A stretch of DNA of 43,155 nt from an uncultured Hyphomicrobiales bacterium (GTDB lineage Bacteria; Pseudomonadota; Alphaproteobacteria; Rhizobiales; Beijerinckiaceae). Each line of letters starts with the position of its first letter. Position 1 is the first letter of the stretch. The position numbers and the translations under genes were made by a program. Shown one piece after another: positions 26,413 to 36,000 of this stretch. The stretch lies in NCBI GenBank assembly GCA_903932565.1, contig CAIZGQ010000401.1, positions 1 to 43,155 of the forward strand, read 5' to 3'. The notes beneath the pieces were generated by a model. The model did not search any database, was not told where the DNA came from, and saw nothing but the letters and a program-made list of their open reading frames with translations.

Positions 26413-26609
26413 AGCCAGTGACCGGTCAGCACCCCGCCGAAGAATACCACCACACCCAGGATGATGTGCCCAGTCGGACCGTTCATCTCGGCACGCAGCT
26501 TGGCGACTTCAGCCAGCAGGCCGGATTCCAGCGCCGACAGTTCGCTGGTCATTTCCGCGCGAATTTTTGCAGCTTCTACGCTAGAAGCTTGTTCAAGCTC
26601 AGACATCAT
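26409..26609 (-). CDS. Small coiled-coil protein with C-terminal TM (MMSELEQASSVEAAKIRAEM...HIILGVVVFFGGVLTGHWL)
   Basis: Lysis-region position; ORF track extends to 26657. Confidence 0.5.
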   Translation of the reverse strand: MMSELEQASSVEAAKIRAEMTSELSALESGLLAEVAKLRAEMNGPTGHIILGVVVFFGGVLTGHWL

Positions 26610-26628
26610 GCCTTCCCTTCGTGTTGCA

Positions 26629-27060
26629 TCAGGCGTAGAAAATCGCGCCGCTGACATCGTTGAGCGCGAGCCCGGTTACGGTGCTGTCAGTCAGGCCCTT
26701 AGCGCTGGTTACCGCCCATTTGATTGCGTTGAAAAAGCCGACGCCACCGTCAGGCGATAGCTGGGCAACGCCGCCAGCAGGGATATCGATTTCAAACAGC
26801 GCAGGCGTTGTGCCCATCGTTACAGCGCCGGCGGTGTCGAAAAACTTGACCGAGCGCAGCGACGCGGCAGAATTCTGCAGTACCCAGCCATACATGCGGC
26901 CGGCCGATGTCTTGACCGTGGCCGCGGCCGGGGTGACGGGCGACTGCACGGCTGCGGCCGTATCGTTGCCGACGTCGAACGTTGCAAGCGCATGCTGGCC
27001 GCTGCCGATATCCTTGAACATCAGGCGCACGCCTGCGACGATGGTGGTCTGGTCTGACAT
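26629..27060 (-). CDS. Phage structural/tail-associated hypothetical
   Basis: 143 aa Ala/Gly/Thr-rich beta protein. Confidence 0.5.
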   Translation of the reverse strand: MSDQTTIVAGVRLMFKDIGSGQHALATFDVGNDTAAAVQSPVTPAAATVKTSAGRMYGWVLQNSAASLRSVKFFDTAGAVTMGTTPALFEIDIPAGGVAQLSPDGGVGFFNAIKWAVTSAKGLTDSTVTGLALNDVSGAIFYA

Positions 27061-27070
27061 GATAGTTCCT

Positions 27071-27688
27071 TCAGGTGGTGGTTACTTTGACCGACTGGGC
27101 GGCTGCGATGTCGTGCTCGGCCATCAGCCGTTGCCGAAACCGATTGATCGACCACGGATCGGTGAAGAAGCTATTTGTGTTGTTCTGCGCTTTGTACCCC
27201 GGACCGCCAGGCTGTCCCTTGAGCGTGAACGTGCCTTCGCCACTGATCGACCAATTCGTCGATCCATGGAATGCGATCACGCCATCAAGCACAGCACCTT
27301 TGGTGTGGCTGATCTGGTGTTGCGCGCTCTGACCAATTGCGAAGTGTGTGTTGAAGTCTGCCAGATTCCGCGCGCGGTCCGCATCGAGCAGCTTCTTTTC
27401 ATGCACTCCGCCAGCCTGGCTCTTGTCGAGCGTGATCCGAACGAGGATGTTTGGATCTTCGACCTTCGACCAGATCAAGTCGTTCAGCTCGTCATCGTCA
27501 TAGCCGAACATATTCAGGTGCAGCTCGTGGGTCACGCCCGAGAGCATGAACTTGAGCGCGCCGTGAACGTCATCGAGCCCGACAATCAGCATCAGATGAT
27601 CAGCTTGCCCCGAAGGCAAAGCGCCGCCCCGAACAAACGGCGCCAGATCCGACAGCGTCATGCCTGTAAGCGTCTGAGCATCAGACAT
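27071..27688 (-). CDS. Phospholipase D-family (single HKD motif) protein
   Basis: HTKGAVLDGVIAFHGSTNWS = HxKx4Dx6GSxN. Confidence 0.75.
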   Translation of the reverse strand: MSDAQTLTGMTLSDLAPFVRGGALPSGQADHLMLIVGLDDVHGALKFMLSGVTHELHLNMFGYDDDELNDLIWSKVEDPNILVRITLDKSQAGGVHEKKLLDADRARNLADFNTHFAIGQSAQHQISHTKGAVLDGVIAFHGSTNWSISGEGTFTLKGQPGGPGYKAQNNTNSFFTDPWSINRFRQRLMAEHDIAAAQSVKVTTT

Positions 27689-27851
27689 CGGCAGTGCCCC
27701 CCGTTGGTACGAATGCCATCACGACACCGATGCCGATCAAAATGTAAGAGTACGGAGCAGTCACAGCAGCAGCGGCAACAACAGCCGCGGAAATGCCTGC
27801 CCATGTGCTGCGCTCGGCCAGCCGCGCTTTGACGTAAGAAATGAATTTCAT
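27681..27851 (-). CDS. Small TM protein, holin candidate (MKFISYVKARLAERSTWAGISAAVVAAAAVTAPYSYILIGIGVVMAFVPTGGTADV)
   Basis: Two hydrophobic segments, coupled to downstream gene; ORF track start 27902. Confidence 0.6.
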   Translation of the reverse strand: MKFISYVKARLAERSTWAGISAAVVAAAAVTAPYSYILIGIGVVMAFVPTGGTADV

Positions 27852-27945
27852 GTCGGTTGTCCCTCCGTTTGATGGAAACAGGACGCACGAAAGCACCCGC
27901 AAAAACGCGGGCTGGCAGATCGTGACGTTGATTTAGGTCGTAGGC

Positions 27946-28788
27946 TTAGACGACTGAAATGGTGATGTTTTCGGCCAGCACTTCGCCGGTGCTTGTGTTG
28001 ACGCCGACCTGAATGATCGAACGCGCGCCGGATGTTCCGCCCGATACTGTCACGGTGGCGACGGTGCCGGAGAGGTTGTCGTATGTGACCGCGCACGACC
28101 CGCTAATGACGCTGGCAAACCCGCTCGTGATCGTTTCGCCGGTCAAAAGCTGCGGGCTAAAGTCGACGCCGATGTTCCAGACTTCGACGGCGAGTTTGCT
28201 GGGGGCGAAGATCATCCGATGCTGCGCTTGAAAATAACACGGTCCATTGGTCACGGGCGGAACAGCATAACCAAAAGTGCCAGTCAGCGACGACGTTGCT
28301 CCAAGCGTGGCGGCGAGCGAAACCATACTTACGCTCCCCATCGCACCAGTAAGTGATGAAGATGCGGTCAGATTGGCACCGATCGGCTGCACGCTCGCCA
28401 GCACGCCGGTCAGAGTGGATGTGCCTGTCAAATTGGCGCCGACTGGCTGTATGCTCATCAACACGCCGGTCAGTGACGAAGATGCCGCCAGATTTGCGGA
28501 CAACATAGCTGATCCGCCTAGCGCTCCATAAAGCGCGGATCCGGCTGCAAGTGTGGCTGACAATGGGCTTACGGTCGCGAGCGTGGCCGATAGTGAACTG
28601 GCTGGCGCAATAGAGGCAGATAGCGCATTAACTGTTGCGAGCGTGGCGCTTGCTGACGAACCAGCCTGCAACGATGCAGATACCGTCGTCACTGGCACCA
28701 AGGCGGCAGTTAGCAACGAACTGGCGGCGATCGTCGCAGCGAGATTTGTCACTGTGGACGATAGGTTATTTGAGAATGCAAGCAGCAT
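27946..28788 (-). CDS. Repeat-rich structural protein: about 15-residue Ala/Ser/Leu repeats plus C-terminal globular domain
   Basis: Repeats ASSLTGVLMSIQPVGANLTG / TSTLTGVLASVQPIGANLTA / ASSLSATLATVSPLSATLAA. Confidence 0.7.
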   Translation of the reverse strand: MLLAFSNNLSSTVTNLAATIAASSLLTAALVPVTTVSASLQAGSSASATLATVNALSASIAPASSLSATLATVSPLSATLAAGSALYGALGGSAMLSANLAASSSLTGVLMSIQPVGANLTGTSTLTGVLASVQPIGANLTASSSLTGAMGSVSMVSLAATLGATSSLTGTFGYAVPPVTNGPCYFQAQHRMIFAPSKLAVEVWNIGVDFSPQLLTGETITSGFASVISGSCAVTYDNLSGTVATVTVSGGTSGARSIIQVGVNTSTGEVLAENITISVV

Positions 28789-28885
28789 CGGCTCGCTCCA
28801 TTATGTTTCTGGCCGAAAATACGCCAAGGCGTCAGCGATGCTGATTAACGAGCGCGGTCTATTAGATGACCGCGCTCATCGGGCG

Positions 28886-30382
28886 TTACGGCGAATTAAG
28901 GACTGCGGTTGCGCCAGCGGTTGCAACAGGAGTGAGGGCCGTGTGCCCAGCCTCATTCGCGTGGGTGCCGTCGGCGGTGTAACTGGAATTTGCCTGCTGC
29001 TGACCAGAAACGATTGACCCACCAGATATCCATGGCACGTCGGTGTTAATGAACGTATATCCCATGCTGGCTGCTTGAGATGCGTAGTAGCTATTCCATG
29101 CGATACGGAAGCTGTCAGTTGCGCCCCACGTATCCGGCGCACTATTATTTACCGCCAAGTGCGGCTCAATGATAACTTTCGATTTATACTTTTGCGCCAA
29201 GCTCATCGCGTATCCAAGGTTAGAATACGCTGTTGACACGTTATCCTGCGTTAGCGTTGCGTACGCAGTATCGTTCGGCCCCATTGGTTTTGCCCAAACA
29301 ATTTCGGGCTGGAGGTAATCCATGATGGGAGTAGCGCTCAACATATATTGCGCCGCCGCACCGCTTGGCCATGTCAGAGGGCACCAGCTAATCGTTTTGC
29401 CTGTAGCCGCCGCAGCGGCCATCGCGCCTCGAAATGCGTAGGTATTAGCGTACTCACCCGTAGCGTTGTATTCACCGATGCTGTCTTGCAGATACACGAT
29501 AGTGTGAATGTCGGTGAGCGTGTGAAATTGAACAATGATCAACGGACCGTTTAAGCCAACACTTGGCGTATTCGATCCTTGAAAGTTTATGGTTTTATCA
29601 ACGCCCGTGTCGTTTTGCCCAAGCACGCGCCACATAAGGCCAGCGTTAAACGGGCGGCCACTGTCGATTGCGCTGTCAATTGCCCAGTTGCCCATTGAAC
29701 CAGCAACCAGAGTGACGCCGGGCGAACTTGATGTCGCTCCGCTTATTGGCGTGTATCCAGACGGCGGAAACTGCAACCGGATGTCAACCAACGGCAGTGT
29801 GCCGCCGTCAGTGCGTGCAACGGGAGCACATGGCGACCAGTCAGATACGGTCCAACTGGGGACAGCCGTAGGTGAAGTCACTATGGCCGGAGGAAGGTCG
29901 ACCTCGATTTTGTAACCGAACGTCATTCGGTTAAATGTGTAAGCGCCGGCTGATCCACCGATGTTGAGGAATCCCCCCTTTGTCGATGGCGCAACTGTTT
30001 GGTTGCCGGGATTCGAACCGATAGCGGCTGTAACATTCCCCCCTGATCCCGGCAAACCGGCCTGCCAACCGCCACTTCCAGTGGCCAATGAAAAGGCTGC
30101 ACGTACGCCGGTCACAGCAGATGATGCTGCATTTGCGACAAGAATACGCACCGCATCAAATTGAGCGGGCGCTGCAACTCGAATGTTATAGGTGACGCCC
30201 GTAGTCGCGCAACTTACGTTGCTAGGCGTCAATGCTGCGCTTGTGAGAGCTACAACACTTGGCTTGCCTGAAATAGCCCGGCTTGCAATCCGGTTGTTTG
30301 CACGGCGAGTGCCGCTTTGCGCAGTTCCGGCAATTGTTTTTGCGCTTATCGCCAGCGCGCGGGCGGCGTTATCTACTGACAT
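28886..30382 (-). CDS. Tail-associated protein with SGNH-hydrolase/esterase-like domain
   Basis: YLQDSIGEYN (GDS-like block I) and YTADGTHANEAGHTAL (DGTH block V). Confidence 0.6.
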   Translation of the reverse strand: MSVDNAARALAISAKTIAGTAQSGTRRANNRIASRAISGKPSVVALTSAALTPSNVSCATTGVTYNIRVAAPAQFDAVRILVANAASSAVTGVRAAFSLATGSGGWQAGLPGSGGNVTAAIGSNPGNQTVAPSTKGGFLNIGGSAGAYTFNRMTFGYKIEVDLPPAIVTSPTAVPSWTVSDWSPCAPVARTDGGTLPLVDIRLQFPPSGYTPISGATSSSPGVTLVAGSMGNWAIDSAIDSGRPFNAGLMWRVLGQNDTGVDKTINFQGSNTPSVGLNGPLIIVQFHTLTDIHTIVYLQDSIGEYNATGEYANTYAFRGAMAAAAATGKTISWCPLTWPSGAAAQYMLSATPIMDYLQPEIVWAKPMGPNDTAYATLTQDNVSTAYSNLGYAMSLAQKYKSKVIIEPHLAVNNSAPDTWGATDSFRIAWNSYYASQAASMGYTFINTDVPWISGGSIVSGQQQANSSYTADGTHANEAGHTALTPVATAGATAVLNSP

Positions 30383-30394
30383 ATCAATCGCCCT

Positions 30395-30865
30395 TTACTG
30401 GCTGGCCGAAGCGGTGATGATGGGGGTTGATGCGGTGCCCGCTTTGGTTGCTGTCACATACTGCTTGCCTGCACCGAGAATTTCATATGTCCCGGTCGCT
30501 GAAATGGTGCTGGCAATCGTGCCGTATGTGCCAGACAAGCTCATCACCTGTAGGGGGTATGTCGTCCCACCGCTGGCAACCGAGCCAGCAAATGAAATTG
30601 TATCGCCCCCAGACAGGCTATCGACCTGAACCACCACACTGCCGTAATTGACGAAGCTGTATGGTGTGCCCAGGGTAAGGGCGGAGGCTGACGATACAGA
30701 TGGCTGAACCGAAAGCGGGTTTGCAGCAGAAACATCCCCACCATCAGTATCTCGCGCACCAGTCACAATCTTGATGCGCTGAATATGCGAGCCGCCTGCA
30801 CCGACGGCTTCGGTGTCAATAGTCGCGCCGCCCGCGCCCGAATTAAGTGTTACGCCATCTGCCAT
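30395..30865 (-). CDS. Phage structural hypothetical (beta-rich)
   Basis: 156 aa MADGVTLNSGAGGATIDTEAVGAGGSHIQRIKIVTGARDTDGGDVSAANPLSV. Confidence 0.6.
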   Translation of the reverse strand: MADGVTLNSGAGGATIDTEAVGAGGSHIQRIKIVTGARDTDGGDVSAANPLSVQPSVSSASALTLGTPYSFVNYGSVVVQVDSLSGGDTISFAGSVASGGTTYPLQVMSLSGTYGTIASTISATGTYEILGAGKQYVTATKAGTASTPIITASASQ

Positions 30866-30904
30866 GATCAGCCTCGTTATCTAAAGGGGATTGTGTGCGG
30901 CTGA

Positions 30905-31375
30905 TCAGCTCAGCGACAAAACCAGCGAACCAGCCGGGAAAATTGCCGGATTGGTCGGGCTTACGGCCTGCGGACTGGTAAGATTGCCGAACATAAGCAA
31001 ATCGCCACCGGTGGCAGCATCAAAGATGCCGACCGAGGTAATGGTGCCCCACGACGCGGATGGGTTTGCGAACGTAACGACGGCATTGTTCGATGTCTGG
31101 CCAGACGTGCCAGACGACGCGACGGTCGTTCCAGCCCCCTGCGTCCCGGCCCATGCGGTCAAAGCCGATGTAATGGGCACACGAGAATAATTGGTGCCGG
31201 TGCTGACGACTTCGGTGCCGCCACCTGCCGCAGTGGGTGCAGCGGTGAAAAGCGCAATGTATGTCGTAGCCGGACCAGTGCCAGCTGCTGCGGTTGCGCC
31301 GGTAATGCCGAGCGACTGCGCGCGCAGCAGAAAGTCGATCAGGTGATTTTCGATGAAGTTCGACAAAGCGGCCAT
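30905..31375 (-). CDS. Phage tail-fiber-like/structural protein
   Basis: 156 aa TYIALFTAAPTAAGGGTEVVSTGTNYSRVPI typical of small phage tail/fiber proteins. Confidence 0.65.
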   Translation of the reverse strand: MAALSNFIENHLIDFLLRAQSLGITGATAAAGTGPATTYIALFTAAPTAAGGGTEVVSTGTNYSRVPITSALTAWAGTQGAGTTVASSGTSGQTSNNAVVTFANPSASWGTITSVGIFDAATGGDLLMFGNLTSPQAVSPTNPAIFPAGSLVLSLS

Positions 31376-31376
31376 G

Positions 31377-31928
31377 TTAGTTTCCTCCTAAAATCTGTTG
31401 CAAAATTGGTGTGATGTCGGTGGCGACGGGTTTGACCGGATGATAACCGGGATGGCTGACCGACCGGACAGGGCACCGCATATCAGCGGGCCACTTGCCG
31501 TCGAAAAACAGAGCGGCTTCGCGATTGCGCCGCGCTTGAAGCAGACCGCCGTTGAGATAGTTCGATGTCAGTTCGTGCCGCGCGCGGTCATGATCGCCTG
31601 CAAGCCAATCGTTGACCCAGTGCGCGCGTCCGATGGCCCCGGTGTTCCAATGAAACGACAGAGCTGCGGAAAACTGTGCATCGTTCAGAGCGTGACCCGC
31701 GAACGTGCGATTGATCTGCGGAAGATAGGTCGCGTTGATGTGCGCAATCGTCGCTTTGATGCACACGTCAATCGGAGCGGGCCGGTTCACGTATTGCTGT
31801 ACTTTGACGCCAGCCGCAGCGGTTAGACCGATCGCCCAAGTCCACACGTTGCCGCTGTCGAGATACGCCTCTGGAACCAGCCCTTCCTCAAGTGCGAGGT
31901 AGGCGAGCGAGCGGACTGTCAGGTTCAT
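31377..31928 (-). CDS. Endolysin, GH24 lysozyme family
   Basis: Start MNLTVRSLAYLALEEGLVPEAYLDSGNVWTWAIGLT; DAQFSAALSFHWNTGAIG. Confidence 0.8.
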   Translation of the reverse strand: MNLTVRSLAYLALEEGLVPEAYLDSGNVWTWAIGLTAAAGVKVQQYVNRPAPIDVCIKATIAHINATYLPQINRTFAGHALNDAQFSAALSFHWNTGAIGRAHWVNDWLAGDHDRARHELTSNYLNGGLLQARRNREAALFFDGKWPADMRCPVRSVSHPGYHPVKPVATDITPILQQILGGN

Positions 31929-31929
31929 G

Positions 31930-32250
31930 TCAGTGCACCTGATGCTCTGCGACGTGGCCGTTGTAGACGATGCCTGCGAGCGCGATCGCAATTGCCAGGA
32001 TCACCCCGAACATCCACTTGAAGGCGCGTTCCGCCCCCGTGCGCTTGGCGTTTTCGACCTTAAGCTCGCTGATCTCTTGAGTGAGCAGAGACAGCGCTTC
32101 GTTGGTGGCCTTGAAACCTTCTGTTACAGCCGTTTCAAGCGTGCCGATCCTGTCGCCCAATGACTCCTCCACGCGCGAAATGTCTCGTTGGGCTGCATCG
32201 GCGCGCTCTTGCGCCCGAGCGATCTGTGCCGCTTGATCCGGCATGTTCAT
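31930..32250 (-). CDS. Coiled-coil plus C-terminal TM protein (XhlA-like/holin-associated)
   Basis: 106 aa directly upstream of lysozyme; AFKWMFGVILAIAIALAGIVYNG. Confidence 0.6.
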   Translation of the reverse strand: MNMPDQAAQIARAQERADAAQRDISRVEESLGDRIGTLETAVTEGFKATNEALSLLTQEISELKVENAKRTGAERAFKWMFGVILAIAIALAGIVYNGHVAEHQVH

Positions 32251-32522
32251 TGCGCCGGGCTATCGACGGAGGCTTCGTGATTGGCCGCGCGTGCGCAGTG
32301 GCCTTGACCGAATATCGCGTCGATCAGCTTTTGCGCCTCGATCGCCCAGCCTTTGCCCAATGCCGCCGACATGCCAACCCATGCGCTGATCGTCTCATGC
32401 GCGGATGGGAGGTTGTGACCGGTGACGAGATAAATCGGACTGCGGATCGCGACCTGCACGAGTTCGTCAAGCGCAATAAGGCATTGCAGCGCGACGGCTG
32501 CCAAGCGGTTTAGCAATGTCAT
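32247..32522 (-). CDS. Uncharacterised lysis-region protein
   Basis: 91 aa, overlaps next gene by 4 bp; IDAIFGQGHCARA. Confidence 0.45.
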   Translation of the reverse strand: MTLLNRLAAVALQCLIALDELVQVAIRSPIYLVTGHNLPSAHETISAWVGMSAALGKGWAIEAQKLIDAIFGQGHCARAANHEASVDSPAQ

Positions 32523-32534
32523 GAGGGTCGCCCT

Positions 32535-33083
32535 TTAGACGGTGGTTTTAGATGCCGGTGTCAATGTGGCCATGACAGCGGGCCAGTTGATCTGTGATGC
32601 TTGAGCGATTGCCGCCAGATTGGTTGCGGCACTGACTTTGCGCTTGGCCGCTTCGGCAGTCGCATTGATGAGTGCGCCCGGTGGGACCAGTGCCGCATAC
32701 TCTGTCAGAAACGTAGTTTGCTCTTGCGCAAGCGTCGTTCCGTTGGCGGTGGCCAGCGCAGACAGGAACGGGAACTTGGCGTCTGTCGAGGTGCCGGCGA
32801 CGTAGGTGTCGCACTCCTCTTTGATCGCGATAGCCGTCTGAACCCGGCGCGGGCTTAGGGTGATAAGCGACGATGCAACCGCATCTGCGCCAGCGTCGAT
32901 CTGGGTGCAAACATGAGCCTGAACGGCGGGGATGCTTACCGGCGTCACCCAAAGATCAACCGGCACGAGCATATATATTGCACCGGGCGGGAGCGTCTGA
33001 ATCGCCGTAGTGCCGTCCGGCCCCATGTAGTTGCCGATTTGCGTACCGGTTGTGGCGTCGTAGATGATTGCGTAGTCGGTCAT
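32535..33083 (-). CDS. Small tail-fiber-associated protein (possible fiber chaperone)
   Basis: MTDYAIIYDATTGTQIGNYMGPDG start coupled to fiber stop (TAATG); ORF track start 33116. Confidence 0.55.
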   Translation of the reverse strand: MTDYAIIYDATTGTQIGNYMGPDGTTAIQTLPPGAIYMLVPVDLWVTPVSIPAVQAHVCTQIDAGADAVASSLITLSPRRVQTAIAIKEECDTYVAGTSTDAKFPFLSALATANGTTLAQEQTTFLTEYAALVPPGALINATAEAAKRKVSAATNLAAIAQASQINWPAVMATLTPASKTTV

Positions 33084-36000
33084 TATGCCCTCGTTTGTAC
33101 GACGTTGAGCGAGCAAGCTGTGACTTGGCCCGAAGTGTTTGTAGAATTGCCCGATATTTGAATTTTGAGCGTGAGAGTGGTTGCCGATGAAAGCCCGGTT
33201 AGCGTTTCCTGATAGACGCCAGTTTGACTAATCATGTTGGCAAATGAGAAAGTATCTCCGGTTCCGTTAGTCACCGAGACAAATATGACGCCACTTTGTG
33301 ACGTGCCGCTAATCGGATTTGTGAAAGTCGAGCTTCCGGTTATTGACAACGTGATCTGGAATTTATCAGTCGTGGCAGTCGGCGTAATTGTTAAATTAAG
33401 CAGGTTGTAGCTTGATCCACCGACGCCATTAGTTGTTGTGGAACTTGATGCTGAATAGGTTGTCGATACCGCACCAACGGCGATTTGGCCCGCGTTGACA
33501 GTGTTTTGCGTGGCGAGCGCGCCTTGCAAGTTGATAAATGCGGCAGTGTTCTGACTGGTGACGTCCGCGCCCGCCTGCGCGGGCTTGAGAGAGTCAATTA
33601 GCGTACCCCCTTGATACGCCGCCCCATACGTCGCGTTATCCTGATAAGGCGTGCAAGCAGCGCCACCTTCCAGCTTGATAAGCTTCCATGCGGTGTTGGT
33701 ATTTGTCCAAGTACCTGGACCGTTTATATCCACACACACCCGCGCAAATGCCGCGTTCGATGGTGCGATTTGATTCGGGCAAGCTACATATGTCCAGCCG
33801 TTGCCCGCAGGAACCTGACAGGCCGTGCTAGAGTAACTGATATGCGTATGTGAAGAAGTCTGCCAGTCTATGTAGACGCGAGCATATGCCCCCGTGCCTG
33901 ATAGGTTCCCAGCGAATATCATAGCTGACAAACTGAAAGACGCGTTGGCGTAAACAGGGACGTCTTGATACTGCAATACGCCACCAGTGTTGGTGCCGCC
34001 TACACATTGGAAGAAATAACCCTCGTTGCCGCCTTGGTTATAACCAATAGCAGTTGCGCCTAATTGCGTCCAACCTTGCAAGCCTAGTCGGCCCGTGGGG
34101 TTGTAGATCATATTGGGGTTGGGCGTGATGACATTGGCAGGGGTGACGAGCGTGGTTGTCGCCCACGGACTTTGACTGGTAATCGTCGTGGATTCTGCAG
34201 GTTTAACCGTCCCTGTTGTAAGGGCGGTTTGCAATACCGCGTTGTTAATTGCCTCTGACCCAGTCAGACCCGTAAGGTTGGCTGGCGTTCCGACGATATT
34301 GGAGTTCCAGATTGCGCCGTGTGTGGCGTTGAGGTCTCCAGTGTAACCCAGACCGCCAATGGTTACGGCCCCACCCCCACCACCGCTTAATGCTCCGTTT
34401 GCGCCGAGGGTTATGTTGCTGTTTGCGACTTGTGCCGGTGTCAAACCGCCGACTGCGTTTGAGTTCGCGGCGGTATTGTTGGCCGTGATGTCTGCGCCCG
34501 GCACTGCGTTCGGGCCGGGGCTGAACGCGGGCACGACTGCTTGACCAGTTGTAGCGGGCGTTATCATAGGTTGCCCCATGAACACTTGAATTGCGCCTGC
34601 TCCAGTTGAGACAGCAGATGCGACAATGAAGCAATATATTGCGCCAGATGGGGCTGTTACGATGCCACTTTCATAAACGCCGCCGCCTGTAGCTGCTACA
34701 GATGAACCTACAGGCGATGCGCTAATGTATGTTCCAGATCCGTTATACCAGTTGACTGTAAGATTTGCAGTAGCTGGCTGGCCGTTGCCTAACCCAATAA
34801 TTGCGGAAGCAGCATACGATTTACCAGCAGTTACGGGGCATTGATAAATGCCGTTATATATATTGAAGGACTGGCTGGCCGCAGTTGCAGTTGCAGATGC
34901 CTCGCAATATGTCACTTGCGACGCCGTAAAAGTGGATAATACCGAAGCCGTTGGGGTATTATAAGCGCTTGACCATCCCGTCGTTCCTTTTTCCATCTGG
35001 GAAAAGACGACCATATTCCCATTGCCGGTGGGGACGAGCGCGTTGTTGATCGCCTCGCTGCCTGTCAAGGCGGCAATGTTCGCCGGTGTGCCGGTTACAT
35101 TCGATCCCCATTCGGCACCGTAGGTTGCGTTCAGAGCCCCGGTGTAGCCAAGCCCGCCAATGGTAACTGCTCCACCGCCAGCACCATTCAGTGCCCCGTT
35201 TGAGCCGATGGTTATGTTGCTGTTTGCTACCTGTGCCGGTGTCAAACCGCCGATTGCGTTTGAGTTTGCAGCGGTATTCAAAGAGGTCTGGTCAGCCAAG
35301 CGTGAAACGGGGCCGACTTGATAGGCCGGATAAACTGTCTGCCCTGTTGGCACGATGCTGAGCATAGGACGGGCCGACCATACAGTCTGTGTAGTGGCAG
35401 TTCCTGTATTAAATCGCGTGTTGATTACAGCGTAGCGAACCTTGGAAGTGAAAGTGCCATCAGCGGGAACGACAGCAGACCATTGAGTGCGTGGCCAGCT
35501 TGCGATGTCAGTTGTCGCTCCGTTGATGTTACACGATATGTTTCCGCCATCATTTTCCGCTACATAGGCCCCATTAGCATCAAGCCACGTAATGCAAAGG
35601 TAAGCGACCCCAGCGGTATTCTGTGAGGCAACCGCGCAAGAGGCCATGATGTTTTGGCCCGGTGTGACTGGAATGCCGTAAAGCGTACTGTCGAGCACTT
35701 GCAGGCCATCAAACTGATAGCCAGACGGCGAACTAGAAAATGTCGCTACGCGCTGAATCGCTTTGGCACCGCCAACAGTCGCGATCACGCTATCTGTGGC
35801 TCCGGTTATGACACTAGAGTTTCCACTCCATGCACCACTGAACCCGATAGGGTAAGTACCACTGACCTGCGTAAATTCACTATTGACGATGTGGTTGCTG
35901 CCTGAGGGCAAGTAGGCATTATTGATCGCCTCTGACCCAGACAGACCTGTTAGGTTGGCCGGTGTTCCGACTATATTGGAGTTCCAGATTGCACCCTGAA

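Noticed and set aside
26660-27832. 390-aa plus-strand ORF
   Set aside because: Covers three convincing minus-strand genes including the HKD protein; shadow ORF.
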